A stretch of 64,000 bases of DNA, from contig NZ_JAPEOX010000001.1 in assembly GCF_026340675.1 (NCBI RefSeq), positions 2,542,001 through 2,606,000 of the forward strand. Reading direction: 5' to 3'. A program made the translations under genes and the position numbers. The notes beneath the pieces are model-generated. The model saw only the letters and a program-made list of their open reading frames with translations. It was not told where the DNA came from and did no database searches. Positions 8,153-16,556 of this stretch are shown here, piece after piece. This stretch comes from Streptomyces sp. NBC_01264. GTDB taxonomy: Bacteria; Actinomycetota; Actinomycetes; Streptomycetales; Streptomycetaceae. Within the stretch, counting starts at the first letter, position 1. Every line of letters begins with the position of its first letter.

Positions 8153-9022
8153 TCAGATACCGCTAGCAAGGGCGCCTTTCAGCCGCCTCTCGCCCGCCTC
8201 GATCCCGAAGGGCAGGGTGTTGCCCGGCGGAGGGAAGGGGCAGACGAAGTGGTCCACGAAGGCGCACGGCGGGAGCTGGACCCGGTTGAGGTCCACGGTC
8301 ACGGAGCCGTCCGCGGCGGGGGTTCCGGGCTTGAGGAAGCGGAACCGGTAGCTGGAACGGCCTGCGGTGGCATCACCGATGACCGCCCAGAGGCTGCCGT
8401 CCTCCTCGTCCACCACGACCCGCAGCGTGTGCCGGGCGCCCGCGAAGGCGAAGCTCAGCTCCCCGCCCAGGCCGAGCCCGCGCACCCGCCCGTCCGCGTT
8501 CTCGACCTGGACCGTCCGGTCCTCGCCGTACGGGGTGAACCGCCCCGGGACCGCGTACGCCGGGTCGTACGGGGTCGCCTCGATCCCGGTGAAGGCCGCG
8601 CGGCCCGGTGCGGCCGGGTCGAACACCCGTACCGCCCATTCCCCTTCGCGCCGGATCACGACGAGCCGCACCTCCCCGGCGCGGAGCCTGGAGTGCGAGG
8701 GCGGGGCCCCGTCGGCGGCCAGGACGGCGGAGCCGGTGAGGGACTCGCCGTCCAGGGCGATCCCGTCCCCCGGAACGGCGGTCAGGGTCACGCCTCCGCC
8801 GCCGGCCCGCCAATGCCCCGGAACGGCCGGAATTCGACCTTCCGGGTAATCGGCGAGCCAGTGGGTGCCCGTCAGCGCGAGCGGCCCGTAGGGGGCGGAC
8901 ACGGTGGCCACCCGATGCTCGTGCCACTGCTTCCAGGCCGCGGCCGGATCCTCTGTGCCGTCCGTGGCACCGACGGCTTCGATTCCGTCGGTGCGGCCGG
9001 TGCCGGCTGCGTCAGCGCTCAT
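8153..9022 (-). CDS. DUF1684 family protein
   Basis: This 289-residue cytoplasmic protein shows the DUF1684 pattern: an N-terminal WKQWHEHR segment, FDPAAPGRAAFTGIEATPYDPAYAVPGRF in the middle and the C-terminal signature LNRVQLPPCAFVDHFVCPFPPPGN. Members are widespread in actinobacteria and have no established function. ATG 9022 is chosen over GTG 9040 because of the AAGGG upstream. The gene sits between two paralogous secreted proteases on the same strand. Terminators after each protease and a separate promoter region before protease 1 suggest it is not strictly co-transcribed with them. Confidence 0.88.
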   Translation of the reverse strand: MSADAAGTGRTDGIEAVGATDGTEDPAAAWKQWHEHRVATVSAPYGPLALTGTHWLADYPEGRIPAVPGHWRAGGGGVTLTAVPGDGIALDGESLTGSAVLAADGAPPSHSRLRAGEVRLVVIRREGEWAVRVFDPAAPGRAAFTGIEATPYDPAYAVPGRFTPYGEDRTVQVENADGRVRGLGLGGELSFAFAGARHTLRVVVDEEDGSLWAVIGDATAGRSSYRFRFLKPGTPAADGSVTVDLNRVQLPPCAFVDHFVCPFPPPGNTLPFGIEAGERRLKGALASGI

Positions 9023-9104
9023 GCCGCTCAACCCTTCCACACGGGCCCGGCCGGAAACCGGACGGTACGCCGTCCGGGCCTGTGCGCGTCCGGAAACACG
9101 GATG

Positions 9105-9142
9105 CCCCGGACACCCTCCCCACAGGGGGAGGACGTCCGGGG
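9105..9142 (-). terminator. Hairpin terminator downstream of protease 2
   Basis: A 17-bp stem (9105-9121 with 9126-9142, two mismatches) with a 4-base loop lies 67 bases after the protease 2 stop. Its arms resemble those of the 7045-7083 terminator, so the duplication that made the two proteases seems to have included their 3' ends. Confidence 0.8.
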
Positions 9143-9209
9143 CGGTGTCGTGCTCGCGCGCGTCCGGTGGACCTGACGCCCGGACCCTGGGGCCCGGGGC
9201 GCCCAGGGA

Positions 9210-10094
9210 CTAGAAGACGCTGACGTTGTACCGGGAGAGGGCTTCCTTCACGGGCTGGAAGTAGGTGGTTCCGCCCGAGGTGCAGTTGCCGTTGCCGCCG
9301 GAGGTGAGGCCGACCGCGTGGGTACCGGAGTACAGCGGGCCGCCGCTGTCGCCGGGCTCGGCACAGACGTTGGTCCGGATGAGGCCGTAGACGATCTCAC
9401 CGTTGCCGTAGTTCACGGTGTAGTTCAGGCCGGTCACCTTGCCACCGTGGATACCGGTGGTGTTGCCGCGCCGCTTGACGGACAGGCCGACCTTGGCGCT
9501 GATGGCGTCCTTGATGTCCTGGCTGCCGACAGCACCCTTGTGCGACAGGGACTTGTTGTCGTAGCGGACGATCCCGTAGTCGTTCGTCGGGAAGCTGCTG
9601 CCGGCGGTGGCGCCGATCTTGGTGGAGCCGCTGGAGTTGGCGTACCAGGTGCCCGCACCGTCGGTGCAGTGGCCCGCGGTCAGCAGGTAGTAGATGCTGC
9701 CACGGCGCACGTTGAAGCCGAGGGAGCAGCGCCACTGCGAGGTCCAGATGCCGCTGCCGCCGGTGATCAGCTTCGACAGCTTGCCGTGGGTCCGCTCGAT
9801 GCGCACCGCCGAGGCGTTGGCCCCGGCCTCCTTCTTGATCTTCTCTATGTTCGCGTCCGAGACGGTGGAGTCCGCGGTGACCACGAGGGCCCCCGTGTTC
9901 GGGTCCGTGCCCCAGGCGGTGCCGGCGACGTCGGAACGCAGCAGCGAGGCCTCCACCGCGGCGAGGCGCTCGGCGTTGACGCTGCCGCCGCTCGGGGCCT
10001 CGGACGCCGACGCGGGAACCGCGAGGGTGGCCACGGCGGTCAGCCCGGCGGCCACGGCGATGAGCCGGGAACGGAAGTTGCGCTTGGTCGTCAC
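9210..10094 (-). CDS. Streptogrisin-like secreted S1 protease, paralogue
   Basis: This 294-residue preproprotease has the same architecture as the 7130-8005 gene: signal peptide ending VPASA near residue 30, propeptide to about 109, and mature start ITGGSGIW. The triad is His142, Asp172 and Ser250 (EPGDSGGP). The mature part carries more lysines and fewer arginines than the neighbour, so specificity or pH range may differ. GTG 10094 has a GGGAGGA site eight bases upstream, almost identical in context to protease 1. The flanking promoter motif and terminator are shared too, which points to a gene duplication that enclosed DUF1684. It should be secreted during growth transition to degrade protein; that timing is known for the family, not seen here. 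Confidence 0.93.
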   Translation of the reverse strand: MTTKRNFRSRLIAVAAGLTAVATLAVPASASEAPSGGSVNAERLAAVEASLLRSDVAGTAWGTDPNTGALVVTADSTVSDANIEKIKKEAGANASAVRIERTHGKLSKLITGGSGIWTSQWRCSLGFNVRRGSIYYLLTAGHCTDGAGTWYANSSGSTKIGATAGSSFPTNDYGIVRYDNKSLSHKGAVGSQDIKDAISAKVGLSVKRRGNTTGIHGGKVTGLNYTVNYGNGEIVYGLIRTNVCAEPGDSGGPLYSGTHAVGLTSGGNGNCTSGGTTYFQPVKEALSRYNVSVF

Positions 10095-10468
10095 TTATTG
10101 TCCTCCCGAAGGGAATCGAAGCCCGGGGCTGGTGCAGTGCCCGGGATCGTGCGGGTAGCAGGGACCACGCCCGACAGATCGCCGTTCGCCGTGCCCCTGA
10201 CAAACCCGGTAAATGCTATCGAAGAATTTCTGCCGTCAGCCCCGCCCGGCAAGAGCCGATTCCAGCCACTGTCCGCTTACGTCCGACCGACTCGACCGAC
10301 ATACTCCCTTGCCGCAGACCAGGTCTTGTCACCGCCCCCCGCCCACCGGCTGCCCGAACGGCTGGAAATCGCCCTACTGAATCACCGATGCGAGGGGCCG
10401 GGCCAAGCCCGTACCAAACCGGAACCAAGCCGTCACCAAGCCGGGGCCGAAGCCGGGCCGAAACGTCC
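10095..10468. other. Intergenic region between protease 2 and DUF5685
   Basis: These 374 bases hold the protease 2 ribosome-binding site and its conserved upstream element (10173-10207). The rest, next to the DUF5685 stop, contains short AAGCC-type direct repeats near 10400-10450. I see no further gene or clear hairpin. Confidence 0.6.
10173..10207 (-). promoter_or_regulatory. Conserved upstream element of protease 2
   Basis: On the minus strand it reads TTTGTCAGGGGCACGGCGA followed by CG, ATCT and GTC, matching the element at 8089-8124 at most positions. It lies about 80 bases before the GTG start, compatible with a promoter or activator site. Confidence 0.55.
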
Positions 10469-11638
10469 TCAGCAGCCGTCACAGGGACAGCAGCAGCAGT
10501 CCCCGCAGCCGCAGTCGCTACAGCAGTCGCAGCCGTCGCAGCAGTCCCCCGCGTCGCACCACGGGTCCTTCCTCTCGCGGGACCACGGACCCTCGTGCTC
10601 CGCGCAGCACAGCTGGCAGGTGCAGAACAGCCCCACGGCCACCGCACAGCCCGGCAGCAGGTCCCGGCGCGGCCTGCGCGGAGGCGCCGGCGGCGGACCG
10701 AAGTCCACCGGGGGCGGACCGAAGGAGCCCACGGGGGCCCCGCCCGTCCCCACGTGGGCGGTATGGGCGGTATGCGCGCAGCCCGCGGTCCCGAAGGCCC
10801 GGTCCACCGAGGTGCGCAGCTCGTGCACGAGCAGCCGGTGAGCGAGCCCCGCGTCGGCGAACTCCACCTCCCGCAGTGCCAGCCGGATGCCGCGCAGCGC
10901 GTCGTCGCACAGCCTGCGCGCCTCGCCGCGGGGGGTCCCGGTGGCGGTCAGCGGGTTCCAGGCGCCCGCCGCCGCGTCCGCCGCCTGGTCCTCGACGGCG
11001 TCCAGCAGGTGCGCGAGCCGCCCGAAGTAGCGTCCCGCCTCGGCGAGCGCGGGGGCGTTGCCTGGCCGTCCGGCGAGGGTCGCGGTATGGGCGAAGGCGG
11101 CGGCCGTGGCGGTCTCGGTCGGCTCGGTCACCACGAGCACCGGCGTGCCCGCTCCGGCCAGGGTCTCGATGCCCGCCTGCCGGTCGACGGCGTCGACGAG
11201 CACGGCCGTGTCGAAGCCGAGCGAGGCCCCGGTACGGGCACCCGCCCGGTCCCAGCCACGGGCCACCCGGCGCGCCGCGAGCGCGATCGGGGCGCGGGCC
11301 AACAGCCCGTCCCGGTCGGCCACGTGGTCGCGCACCTTCGCGGAGGCCAGGACCAGCGAGACGGCGGCGGCGAGCCGCGCCCCCTCGCCGTTGGCCACGG
11401 CCGCGGTGCGCATGCCGCGCAGTGGACAGGGGCCGGCGGTGCGCCGGGAGCCCGGGGCGGGACCCGACTGAGCCTCCGTCAGAACGGAGACGAGCAGCCC
11501 GTCGTAGTTGGTCACGATCCTCGCGAACTGGCCGTGGTCCCCCCGAAGTGCCAGGCACAGCCCGCAGAGATGGGCCATCCACTCCGTCTTGAACCGTTCC
11601 CCCAGCCGGTGCGTGCATGGTCTGACGATGCCGAACAA
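10469..11638 (-). CDS. DUF5685 family protein with cysteine-rich tail
   Basis: The 389-residue product begins MFGIVRPCTHRLG and continues WMAHLCGLCLALRGDHGQFARI, the conserved opening of DUF5685 proteins with several paired cysteines. The middle is helical. The last 60 residues hold about 19 cysteines in CC, CxC and CxxC arrangements, which suggests metal or Fe-S binding or extensive disulfides. The start is taken as TTG 11638 because GGGGGA lies six bases upstream and the family usually begins MFGIVRPC; ATG 11659 is an alternative without a visible site. Function is unknown. It is divergent from the SepF-like gene. Confidence 0.85.
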   Translation of the reverse strand: MFGIVRPCTHRLGERFKTEWMAHLCGLCLALRGDHGQFARIVTNYDGLLVSVLTEAQSGPAPGSRRTAGPCPLRGMRTAAVANGEGARLAAAVSLVLASAKVRDHVADRDGLLARAPIALAARRVARGWDRAGARTGASLGFDTAVLVDAVDRQAGIETLAGAGTPVLVVTEPTETATAAAFAHTATLAGRPGNAPALAEAGRYFGRLAHLLDAVEDQAADAAAGAWNPLTATGTPRGEARRLCDDALRGIRLALREVEFADAGLAHRLLVHELRTSVDRAFGTAGCAHTAHTAHVGTGGAPVGSFGPPPVDFGPPPAPPRRPRRDLLPGCAVAVGLFCTCQLCCAEHEGPWSRERKDPWCDAGDCCDGCDCCSDCGCGDCCCCPCDGC

Positions 11639-11920
11639 AACGATTCCCCCGTGTGTCATACGCGTGCTGACGGGCATGGTAGCGAGACCGGCCGTCACCC
11701 GTACGCCCCCGGCAGTCACCCGTACGGCGGCGCCGGTCGTATTTTCACTCAGTCAGCAGCGGTAGCCGCCCGGATCCTTGACGGTGCAACGGATGTTCTG
11801 CACCAGTACCGTCACGAAACCCCTGCGCGGCGCCTATCCACTTGGCGCGTTGTCAGCATCATGGACGACGATAGGAACGCGGAAGAGAAGACAGACTGAC
11901 CGCGATGAAAGGAGGCGTCC

Positions 11921-12373
11921 ATGGGTTCGGTGCGCAAGGCGAGTGCCTGGCTGGGTCTCGTAGAGGACAGCGACGACGAGCGTTACTACGACGACGACTA
12001 CGCGGAGGCCCCGCAGGGGGGTTCGGTGGTCGGCCCCGGCGAGCAGTGGGTCACGGACCCGCGCGTCAAGGTGGCGTCGGAGTCCGCCGTCGAGCAGGGC
12101 CGCCGCATCGCGACGGTCACCCCGGACGGCTTCCGCGACGCCCGCGGCATCGGCGAGCTGTTCCGTGACGGTGTCCCGGTCATCGTGAACCTCTCCTCGA
12201 TGGACCCGGGCGACGCGAAGCGCGTGGTCGACTTCGCGGCCGGTCTGACCTTCGGCCTGCGCGGTTCGATCGAGCGGGTGGCGACCAGGGTCTTCCTGCT
12301 GACCCCGGCCGACACCCAGATCGTGAGCGGCGAGTCCGGCGGCCGCTCGCGTGACTTCTTCAACCAGAGCTGA
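11921..12373 (+). CDS. sflA: SepF-like cell division protein (SflA type)
   Basis: This 150-residue protein has a short acidic N-terminal linker ([13 protein letters not shown]) and a SepF domain from about residue 60 to the end: [34 protein letters not shown] and [12 protein letters not shown]. SepF binds FtsZ and tethers it to membrane. Streptomyces have a main sepF in the division cluster plus shorter paralogues; the isolated location beside an acyl-CoA dehydrogenase is why I favour SflA. It has the strong site AAAGGAGG six bases before ATG. The amphipathic membrane helix that opens classical SepF is short or weak here (residues 1-14). Symbol given from memory of synteny, so less certain than the family. 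Confidence 0.88.
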   Translation: MGSVRKASAWLGLVEDSDDERYYDDDYAEAPQGGSVVGPGEQWVTDPRVKVASESAVEQGRRIATVTPDGFRDARGIGELFRDGVPVIVNLSSMDPGDAKRVVDFAAGLTFGLRGSIERVATRVFLLTPADTQIVSGESGGRSRDFFNQS

Positions 12374-12442
12374 GCAAGGCCCTCACCGGCCGCCTCCGGC
12401 TTCCTTCCGGCCCTCCCGGCATCCAGTGGGCCCCACCCGGCC

Positions 12443-13612
12443 CTAGCGGAAGGCGTCGAGCCCGGTGAGCGCCTTGCCCAGCACGAGCTGGTGCATCTCG
12501 ACGGTCCCCTCGTAGGTGAGGACCGATTCGAGGTTGGTGGCGTGCCGCATGACGGGGTATTCGAGGGAGATCCCGTTGGCACCGAGGATCGTCCGCGCGG
12601 TGCGACAGATCTCGATGGCCTCGCGGACGTTGTTGAGCTTGCCGAAGCTGATCTGCTCCGGCCGCAGGGTCCCCGCGTCCATCCGCCGTCCCAGGTGATG
12701 GGCGAGCAGGATCCCCTTGTGGAGTTCCAGCGCCATGTCCGCGAGCTTGGCCTGCGTGAGCTGGAAGCCGCCGATGGGCCTGCCGAACTGCTCGCGGGTC
12801 TTCGCGTAGTCGAGCGCCGATTCGAAGCTGGCGCGCGCCGCGCCCATCGAACCCCAGACGATCCCGTACCGCGCGTGGCTGAGACAGCCGAGCGGCCCCT
12901 TGAGCCCGGTGACGCCCGGGAGCACCGCGTCGGCGGGCAGCCGTACGTCGTCCATGACCAGCTCGCTGGTCACCGAGGCGCGCAGGGACCACTTGTGCTT
13001 GATCTCCGGGGCGGAGAAGCCCGCGCTGTCCGTGGGGACGGCGAAGCCGCGGATCCCCTCCTCGGTCTGCGCCCAGACGACGGCCACGGCGGCCACCGAG
13101 CCGTTGGTGATCCACATCTTGCGGCCGCTCAGCACCCAGTCCGAGCCGTCGCGCTTGGCGTGCGTGCGCATCGCGCCGGGGTCCGACCCGACGTCGGGCT
13201 CGGTCAGCCCGAAGCAGCCGATGAGCTCGCCGGCGGCCATGCCGGGCAGCCACCGCTGCTTCTGCTCCTCGGAGCCGTACTTCCAGATCGCGTACATCGC
13301 GAGGGACCCCTGTACGGACACCAGGGAGCGGATCCCGGAGTCGGCGGCCTCCAGTTCCAGGCAGGCGAGCCCGTACTGCACGGCGCTCGCGCCCGCGCAG
13401 CCGTAGCCCTGGAGCGACATCCCGAGGGCGCCGAGGGCGCCGAGCTCCTTGGCGATCTCCCGGATCCCGGGCAGCTCGCCGTTCTCGTACCACTCGGCGA
13501 TGTTCGGCAGGACCCGGTCCGCGGCCCAGCCGCGGACGGTGTCCCGGATGGCGAGGTCCTCGGGCGTGAGGAGTTCGTCGAGCCCGAGCGGGTCGGTGGG
13601 AACGAAGGACAC
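12443..13612 (-). CDS. Acyl-CoA dehydrogenase, glutaryl-CoA dehydrogenase-like
   Basis: This 389-residue flavoenzyme oxidises an acyl-CoA thioester with FAD. It has the usual N-terminal helical, central beta (CFGLTEPDVGSDPGAM) and C-terminal helical domains. The catalytic base is probably Glu368 in TYEGTVEMH, the position used by glutaryl-CoA dehydrogenases; RTILGANGISLEYPV also fits that subgroup. The frame extends upstream to 13756, but GTG 13612 has a perfect AGGAGG and starts MSFVPTDPLG. The substrate cannot be fixed from sequence; glutaryl-CoA (lysine/tryptophan breakdown) or a branched acyl-CoA are possible. It is divergent from the WYL regulator, which may control it. Confidence 0.9.
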   Translation of the reverse strand: MSFVPTDPLGLDELLTPEDLAIRDTVRGWAADRVLPNIAEWYENGELPGIREIAKELGALGALGMSLQGYGCAGASAVQYGLACLELEAADSGIRSLVSVQGSLAMYAIWKYGSEEQKQRWLPGMAAGELIGCFGLTEPDVGSDPGAMRTHAKRDGSDWVLSGRKMWITNGSVAAVAVVWAQTEEGIRGFAVPTDSAGFSAPEIKHKWSLRASVTSELVMDDVRLPADAVLPGVTGLKGPLGCLSHARYGIVWGSMGAARASFESALDYAKTREQFGRPIGGFQLTQAKLADMALELHKGILLAHHLGRRMDAGTLRPEQISFGKLNNVREAIEICRTARTILGANGISLEYPVMRHATNLESVLTYEGTVEMHQLVLGKALTGLDAFR

Positions 13613-13754
13613 TGCGCCTCCTGGCAGGCCGGGATCACAAAACCTAGCGCCGCAAGTTTGTCGGTCCGCCGGTCCGCGGTCCACCCGCTTCCGGTGTGAC
13701 CCCGGTCCTGCGGCGCCGGTCGTGCGGCCCCGGTCGTGCGGGCAGACTGCGGAC

Positions 13755-14747
13755 ATGCTCGATACCTCCGCGCGACTGCTGCGTCTGTTGTCCCTGTTGC
13801 AGGCCCACCGGGAATGGACCGGGGCCGACCTGGCCGGCCGGCTCGGCGTGACGCCGCGGACCGTGCGCCGGGACGTGGACCGGCTGCGGGAGCTCGGCTA
13901 CCCCGTGAACGCCAGTCCGGGCACCGGCGGCGGGTACCAGCTGGGGGCCGGCGCCGAGCTGCCGCCGCTGCTGCTCGACGACGACGAGGCCGTCGCCGTG
14001 GCGGTCGGGCTGCGGACCGCCGCCGGGAACGGCGTGGAGGGCATCGGCGAGGCCTCCGTACGGGCGCTGGCGAAGCTGGAGCAGGTGCTGCCGTCACGGC
14101 TGCGGTCCCGGGTGTCCGCGCTGAACCGGTTCACCGTGCCCATGCTCCGGGGGGCGGGCGCGTCCACCGTCGACCCCTCCGTCCTGACCGAGCTGGCCGG
14201 CGTCTGCCGCGACACCGAGCGGCTGCGCTTCGGCTACCGGGACCACGGGGGAACCGTCACCCGCAGGACCGTCGAACCGCACCGGCTGGTGTGCAGCGAG
14301 CGCCGCTGGTACCTCGTCGCCTGGGATCTGGACCGGGAGGACTGGCGGACCTTCCGGGTGGACCGGATCGAGCCCAGGCCCCCGCACGGACCGCGCTTCA
14401 CCCCGCGCCCGCCGCCCGCCGGGGACCTCGCCGCCTACGTCTCCCGGGGCATCTCCCAGCGGGTGTACGCGGCCCGCGCGGTCATCCGGCTGCGCGTGCC
14501 CGAGCAGGAGGCCGCGCGGATCATCGGGCCGGCCGACGGGACCCTGGAGCCGCTCGACGAGCAGAGCTGCATCCTGCGCACCGGGGCGGTCAACCTCGAT
14601 GTCCTGGTGATTCACATCATGATGATCGGGTGTGAGTTCGAGGTCGTCGAACCGGCCGAGCTGACGGACCGGATCCGGGCCGCGCGAGATCGGCTCGGCA
14701 GGTCTCTGGAACCGCGTGAAGCGGCCGGAGAAGTGAAGGAGTTGTAA
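13755..14747 (+). CDS. HTH-11/WYL-domain transcriptional regulator
   Basis: The 330-residue protein begins with a DeoR/HTH-11 winged helix (LLSLLQAHREWTGADLAGRLGVTPRTVRRDVDRLRELG, about residues 9-48). It continues with a WYL domain near 150-240, seen as RLRFGYRD and ERRWYLVAWDLDREDWRTFRVDRI, and a WCX-like C-terminal domain. WYL domains sense small ligands, often nucleotides or DNA damage signals. The ATG at 13755 is used; the long upstream extension lies over the divergent promoter. The 142-base gap to the acyl-CoA dehydrogenase start probably holds both promoters. Confidence 0.9.
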   Translation: MLDTSARLLRLLSLLQAHREWTGADLAGRLGVTPRTVRRDVDRLRELGYPVNASPGTGGGYQLGAGAELPPLLLDDDEAVAVAVGLRTAAGNGVEGIGEASVRALAKLEQVLPSRLRSRVSALNRFTVPMLRGAGASTVDPSVLTELAGVCRDTERLRFGYRDHGGTVTRRTVEPHRLVCSERRWYLVAWDLDREDWRTFRVDRIEPRPPHGPRFTPRPPPAGDLAAYVSRGISQRVYAARAVIRLRVPEQEAARIIGPADGTLEPLDEQSCILRTGAVNLDVLVIHIMMIGCEFEVVEPAELTDRIRAARDRLGRSLEPREAAGEVKEL

Positions 14748-15082
14748 GGAAGCGGAGGGGGCCCCAGGTGCACTCCGGCCACAATTACGGGGAGTTCTGG
14801 AGAAATTCGAAACAGAATTCATCTCGGGCGTGTCGCCGGACGGCAAATAAAAGGTCCGGACGAACTCCACCGTGGGAGACTGTCGACAATCCGTGACCCA
14901 AGCGTGACCCGGTATGGAGGAACGTCCGGGCGCGGGGCTGACGTTCCGGCCCTTTCGCCCCCGGGCCGGCCCCGAAGGGCCGACGCGTCCACGGCGGTCC
15001 CCGGACGCACCGCGGCGGGCCCCGGTCGTCGGACCGGGACCCGCCGTGGACGTGCGAGCGGAGGGTGTGCGTACCGTCCGGC
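14748..15082. other. Intergenic region between convergent genes
   Basis: These 335 bases separate the WYL regulator and PAP2 stops. The first half is relatively AT-rich (14790-14860) with no convincing ORF. The second half holds a strong hairpin (15013-15046). Short open frames here lack Streptomyces codon bias and I do not call them. Confidence 0.6.
15013..15046. terminator. Bidirectional hairpin terminator
   Basis: A 15-bp GC-rich stem (15013-15027 with 15032-15046, one mismatch) with a 4-base loop lies 37 bases past the PAP2 stop and between convergent genes. It probably serves both transcripts. Confidence 0.75.
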
Positions 15083-16285
15083 TCAGCCTCCGGCGGCCGG
15101 GCGGGGCGCCGCGCCGCGCACCGGGGCGCGCTCCGCGTGGGCCGGACGGCGGCTGCCGGCCGGGGTGAGCGGGGTCCGCTCGGAGCGGATCAGGTGCGGA
15201 CGGGCGGAGAGGGGAGCCGGCCGGGCGGCGGGCTGGTGCCCGGCCGGCACGGAAGCGGAGGCGGCTGCGCCGCCGGCCGACGCCGACGCCGGAACCGGGA
15301 CCTGGACCGGCTCGGCCGGCTCCGGCTGCCGCAGGACCACGGGCTGCACGGAGCGCACGGACGCCGCGGGCACGAGCTCCGCGGGCACGGGCTCAGCAGG
15401 CTGTACGGGCTGCGCCGGCTGCCGCTCGGACGGCTCCCCGGACGGCCGCTGGAGCTGCCACTTGCCGCCGGCCGAGAGCAGCGGGACGAGCAGCCCGGTG
15501 AGGGCCTCGGGCACCCGCCCGGCCTCCACGAGGCTGCGCAGCCGGGCGCGTACGTCGAAGACGTAGGCCTCGACCCTGGCGATGAGCGGCTCGAACCACG
15601 GCAGCGCCAGCAGCACCAGCAGACCGGCGAGCCAGCCGAGCAGGACGTCGCTGACCCAGTGGGTGCCGAGGTAGACGGTGGTCGCGCCGACGCTCAGGGA
15701 GACCACGGCGGAGACCAGGGAGAGCACCCGGCGGGTCACCCCCGTGGAGGCCAGGTAGGCCAGGATTCCCCAGGTCACCACTGCATTGGCGGTGTGGCCG
15801 GAAGGAAATATATCGCCGCCCGCGAAGAGCTCCGCGGAGCCGATCTGGGTGGCGTAGTGCGGACCGAGCCGGCCCAGGCCGAGCTTGACGGCGCCCACGG
15901 TGATGTTGAGCAGCAGCAGCGCCACGCCGAGGGTGATCAGCGGGCGGAGGGTGTGCTGCCGCCAGGACCGCCAGCCGAGCCACGCGGCGACCATGACCGC
16001 GGTGGGGCCGCGCTGGCCCAGGACGACGAGGTAGTCGAGGAAGGCGTGGAGCTCCGGCCACTGCTCGTACGGCCGGAAGAACATGATCTGCCAGTCGAGG
16101 CGGACGAGCCAGGTAGTGGTCAGGACCGCGACGACGATGGCGAGGTAGATGCCGAGGGTCGCCCCGAGGAGCACGACGCGGTGCCGGCTCATCCGCGGTG
16201 TTTGCAGATGAGCCGGTCGCTCTGGTTCCCTGTCCAGCCGGGCGAACACCCGCTCCAGTCTGGGCAGGATTTGGTCGGTACGCAC
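15083..16285 (-). CDS. PAP2-family membrane phosphatase
   Basis: This is a 400-residue integral membrane lipid phosphatase. About six hydrophobic helices span residues 35-240. The PAP2 motifs are visible: KLGLGRLGP (C1-like), FPSGHT (C2) and YLGTHWVSDVLLGW (C3, containing the catalytic His and Asp). Likely substrates are phosphatidic acid, undecaprenyl pyrophosphate or a similar lipid phosphate on the outer face. Residues 260-400 form a long Pro/Ala/Val/Glu-rich tail of low complexity, not needed for catalysis and unusual in length. The start is GTG 16285 with a weak ribosome-binding site. The mannosyltransferase upstream on the same strand suggests a link to lipid-linked sugars, which is inference. 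Confidence 0.88.
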   Translation of the reverse strand: MRTDQILPRLERVFARLDREPERPAHLQTPRMSRHRVVLLGATLGIYLAIVVAVLTTTWLVRLDWQIMFFRPYEQWPELHAFLDYLVVLGQRGPTAVMVAAWLGWRSWRQHTLRPLITLGVALLLLNITVGAVKLGLGRLGPHYATQIGSAELFAGGDIFPSGHTANAVVTWGILAYLASTGVTRRVLSLVSAVVSLSVGATTVYLGTHWVSDVLLGWLAGLLVLLALPWFEPLIARVEAYVFDVRARLRSLVEAGRVPEALTGLLVPLLSAGGKWQLQRPSGEPSERQPAQPVQPAEPVPAELVPAASVRSVQPVVLRQPEPAEPVQVPVPASASAGGAAASASVPAGHQPAARPAPLSARPHLIRSERTPLTPAGSRRPAHAERAPVRGAAPRPAAGG

Positions 16286-16556
16286 TCAATCGACGTTACC
16301 GCGCGCGGATGGGCGGCCCGGTCGAATCGCGGGCTTTGTGATGACCATGTGATGTGGAGTTGCTCTCACACGGGACTTAATTCCCGGCATTCGTCCTTTG
16401 GTTGGAGCGGGGAAGGTCCCTTCCTCCGATCTTTTCCTCGCACACTTAGGCCGCGTTTATCACTCCCGCTCAATTGCTTTGCCCAAAGATGGAGCGGAAT
16501 GATCCATTCCGTGATCGTGGAGCGCCGGGCACCGTCGCGGCCCGTCCCGGCGCGGC

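Noticed and set aside
14904..15566. A 220-codon forward frame after the WYL regulator
   Set aside because: It crosses the strong hairpin at 15013-15046 and continues as antisense of the PAP2 gene without codon bias.
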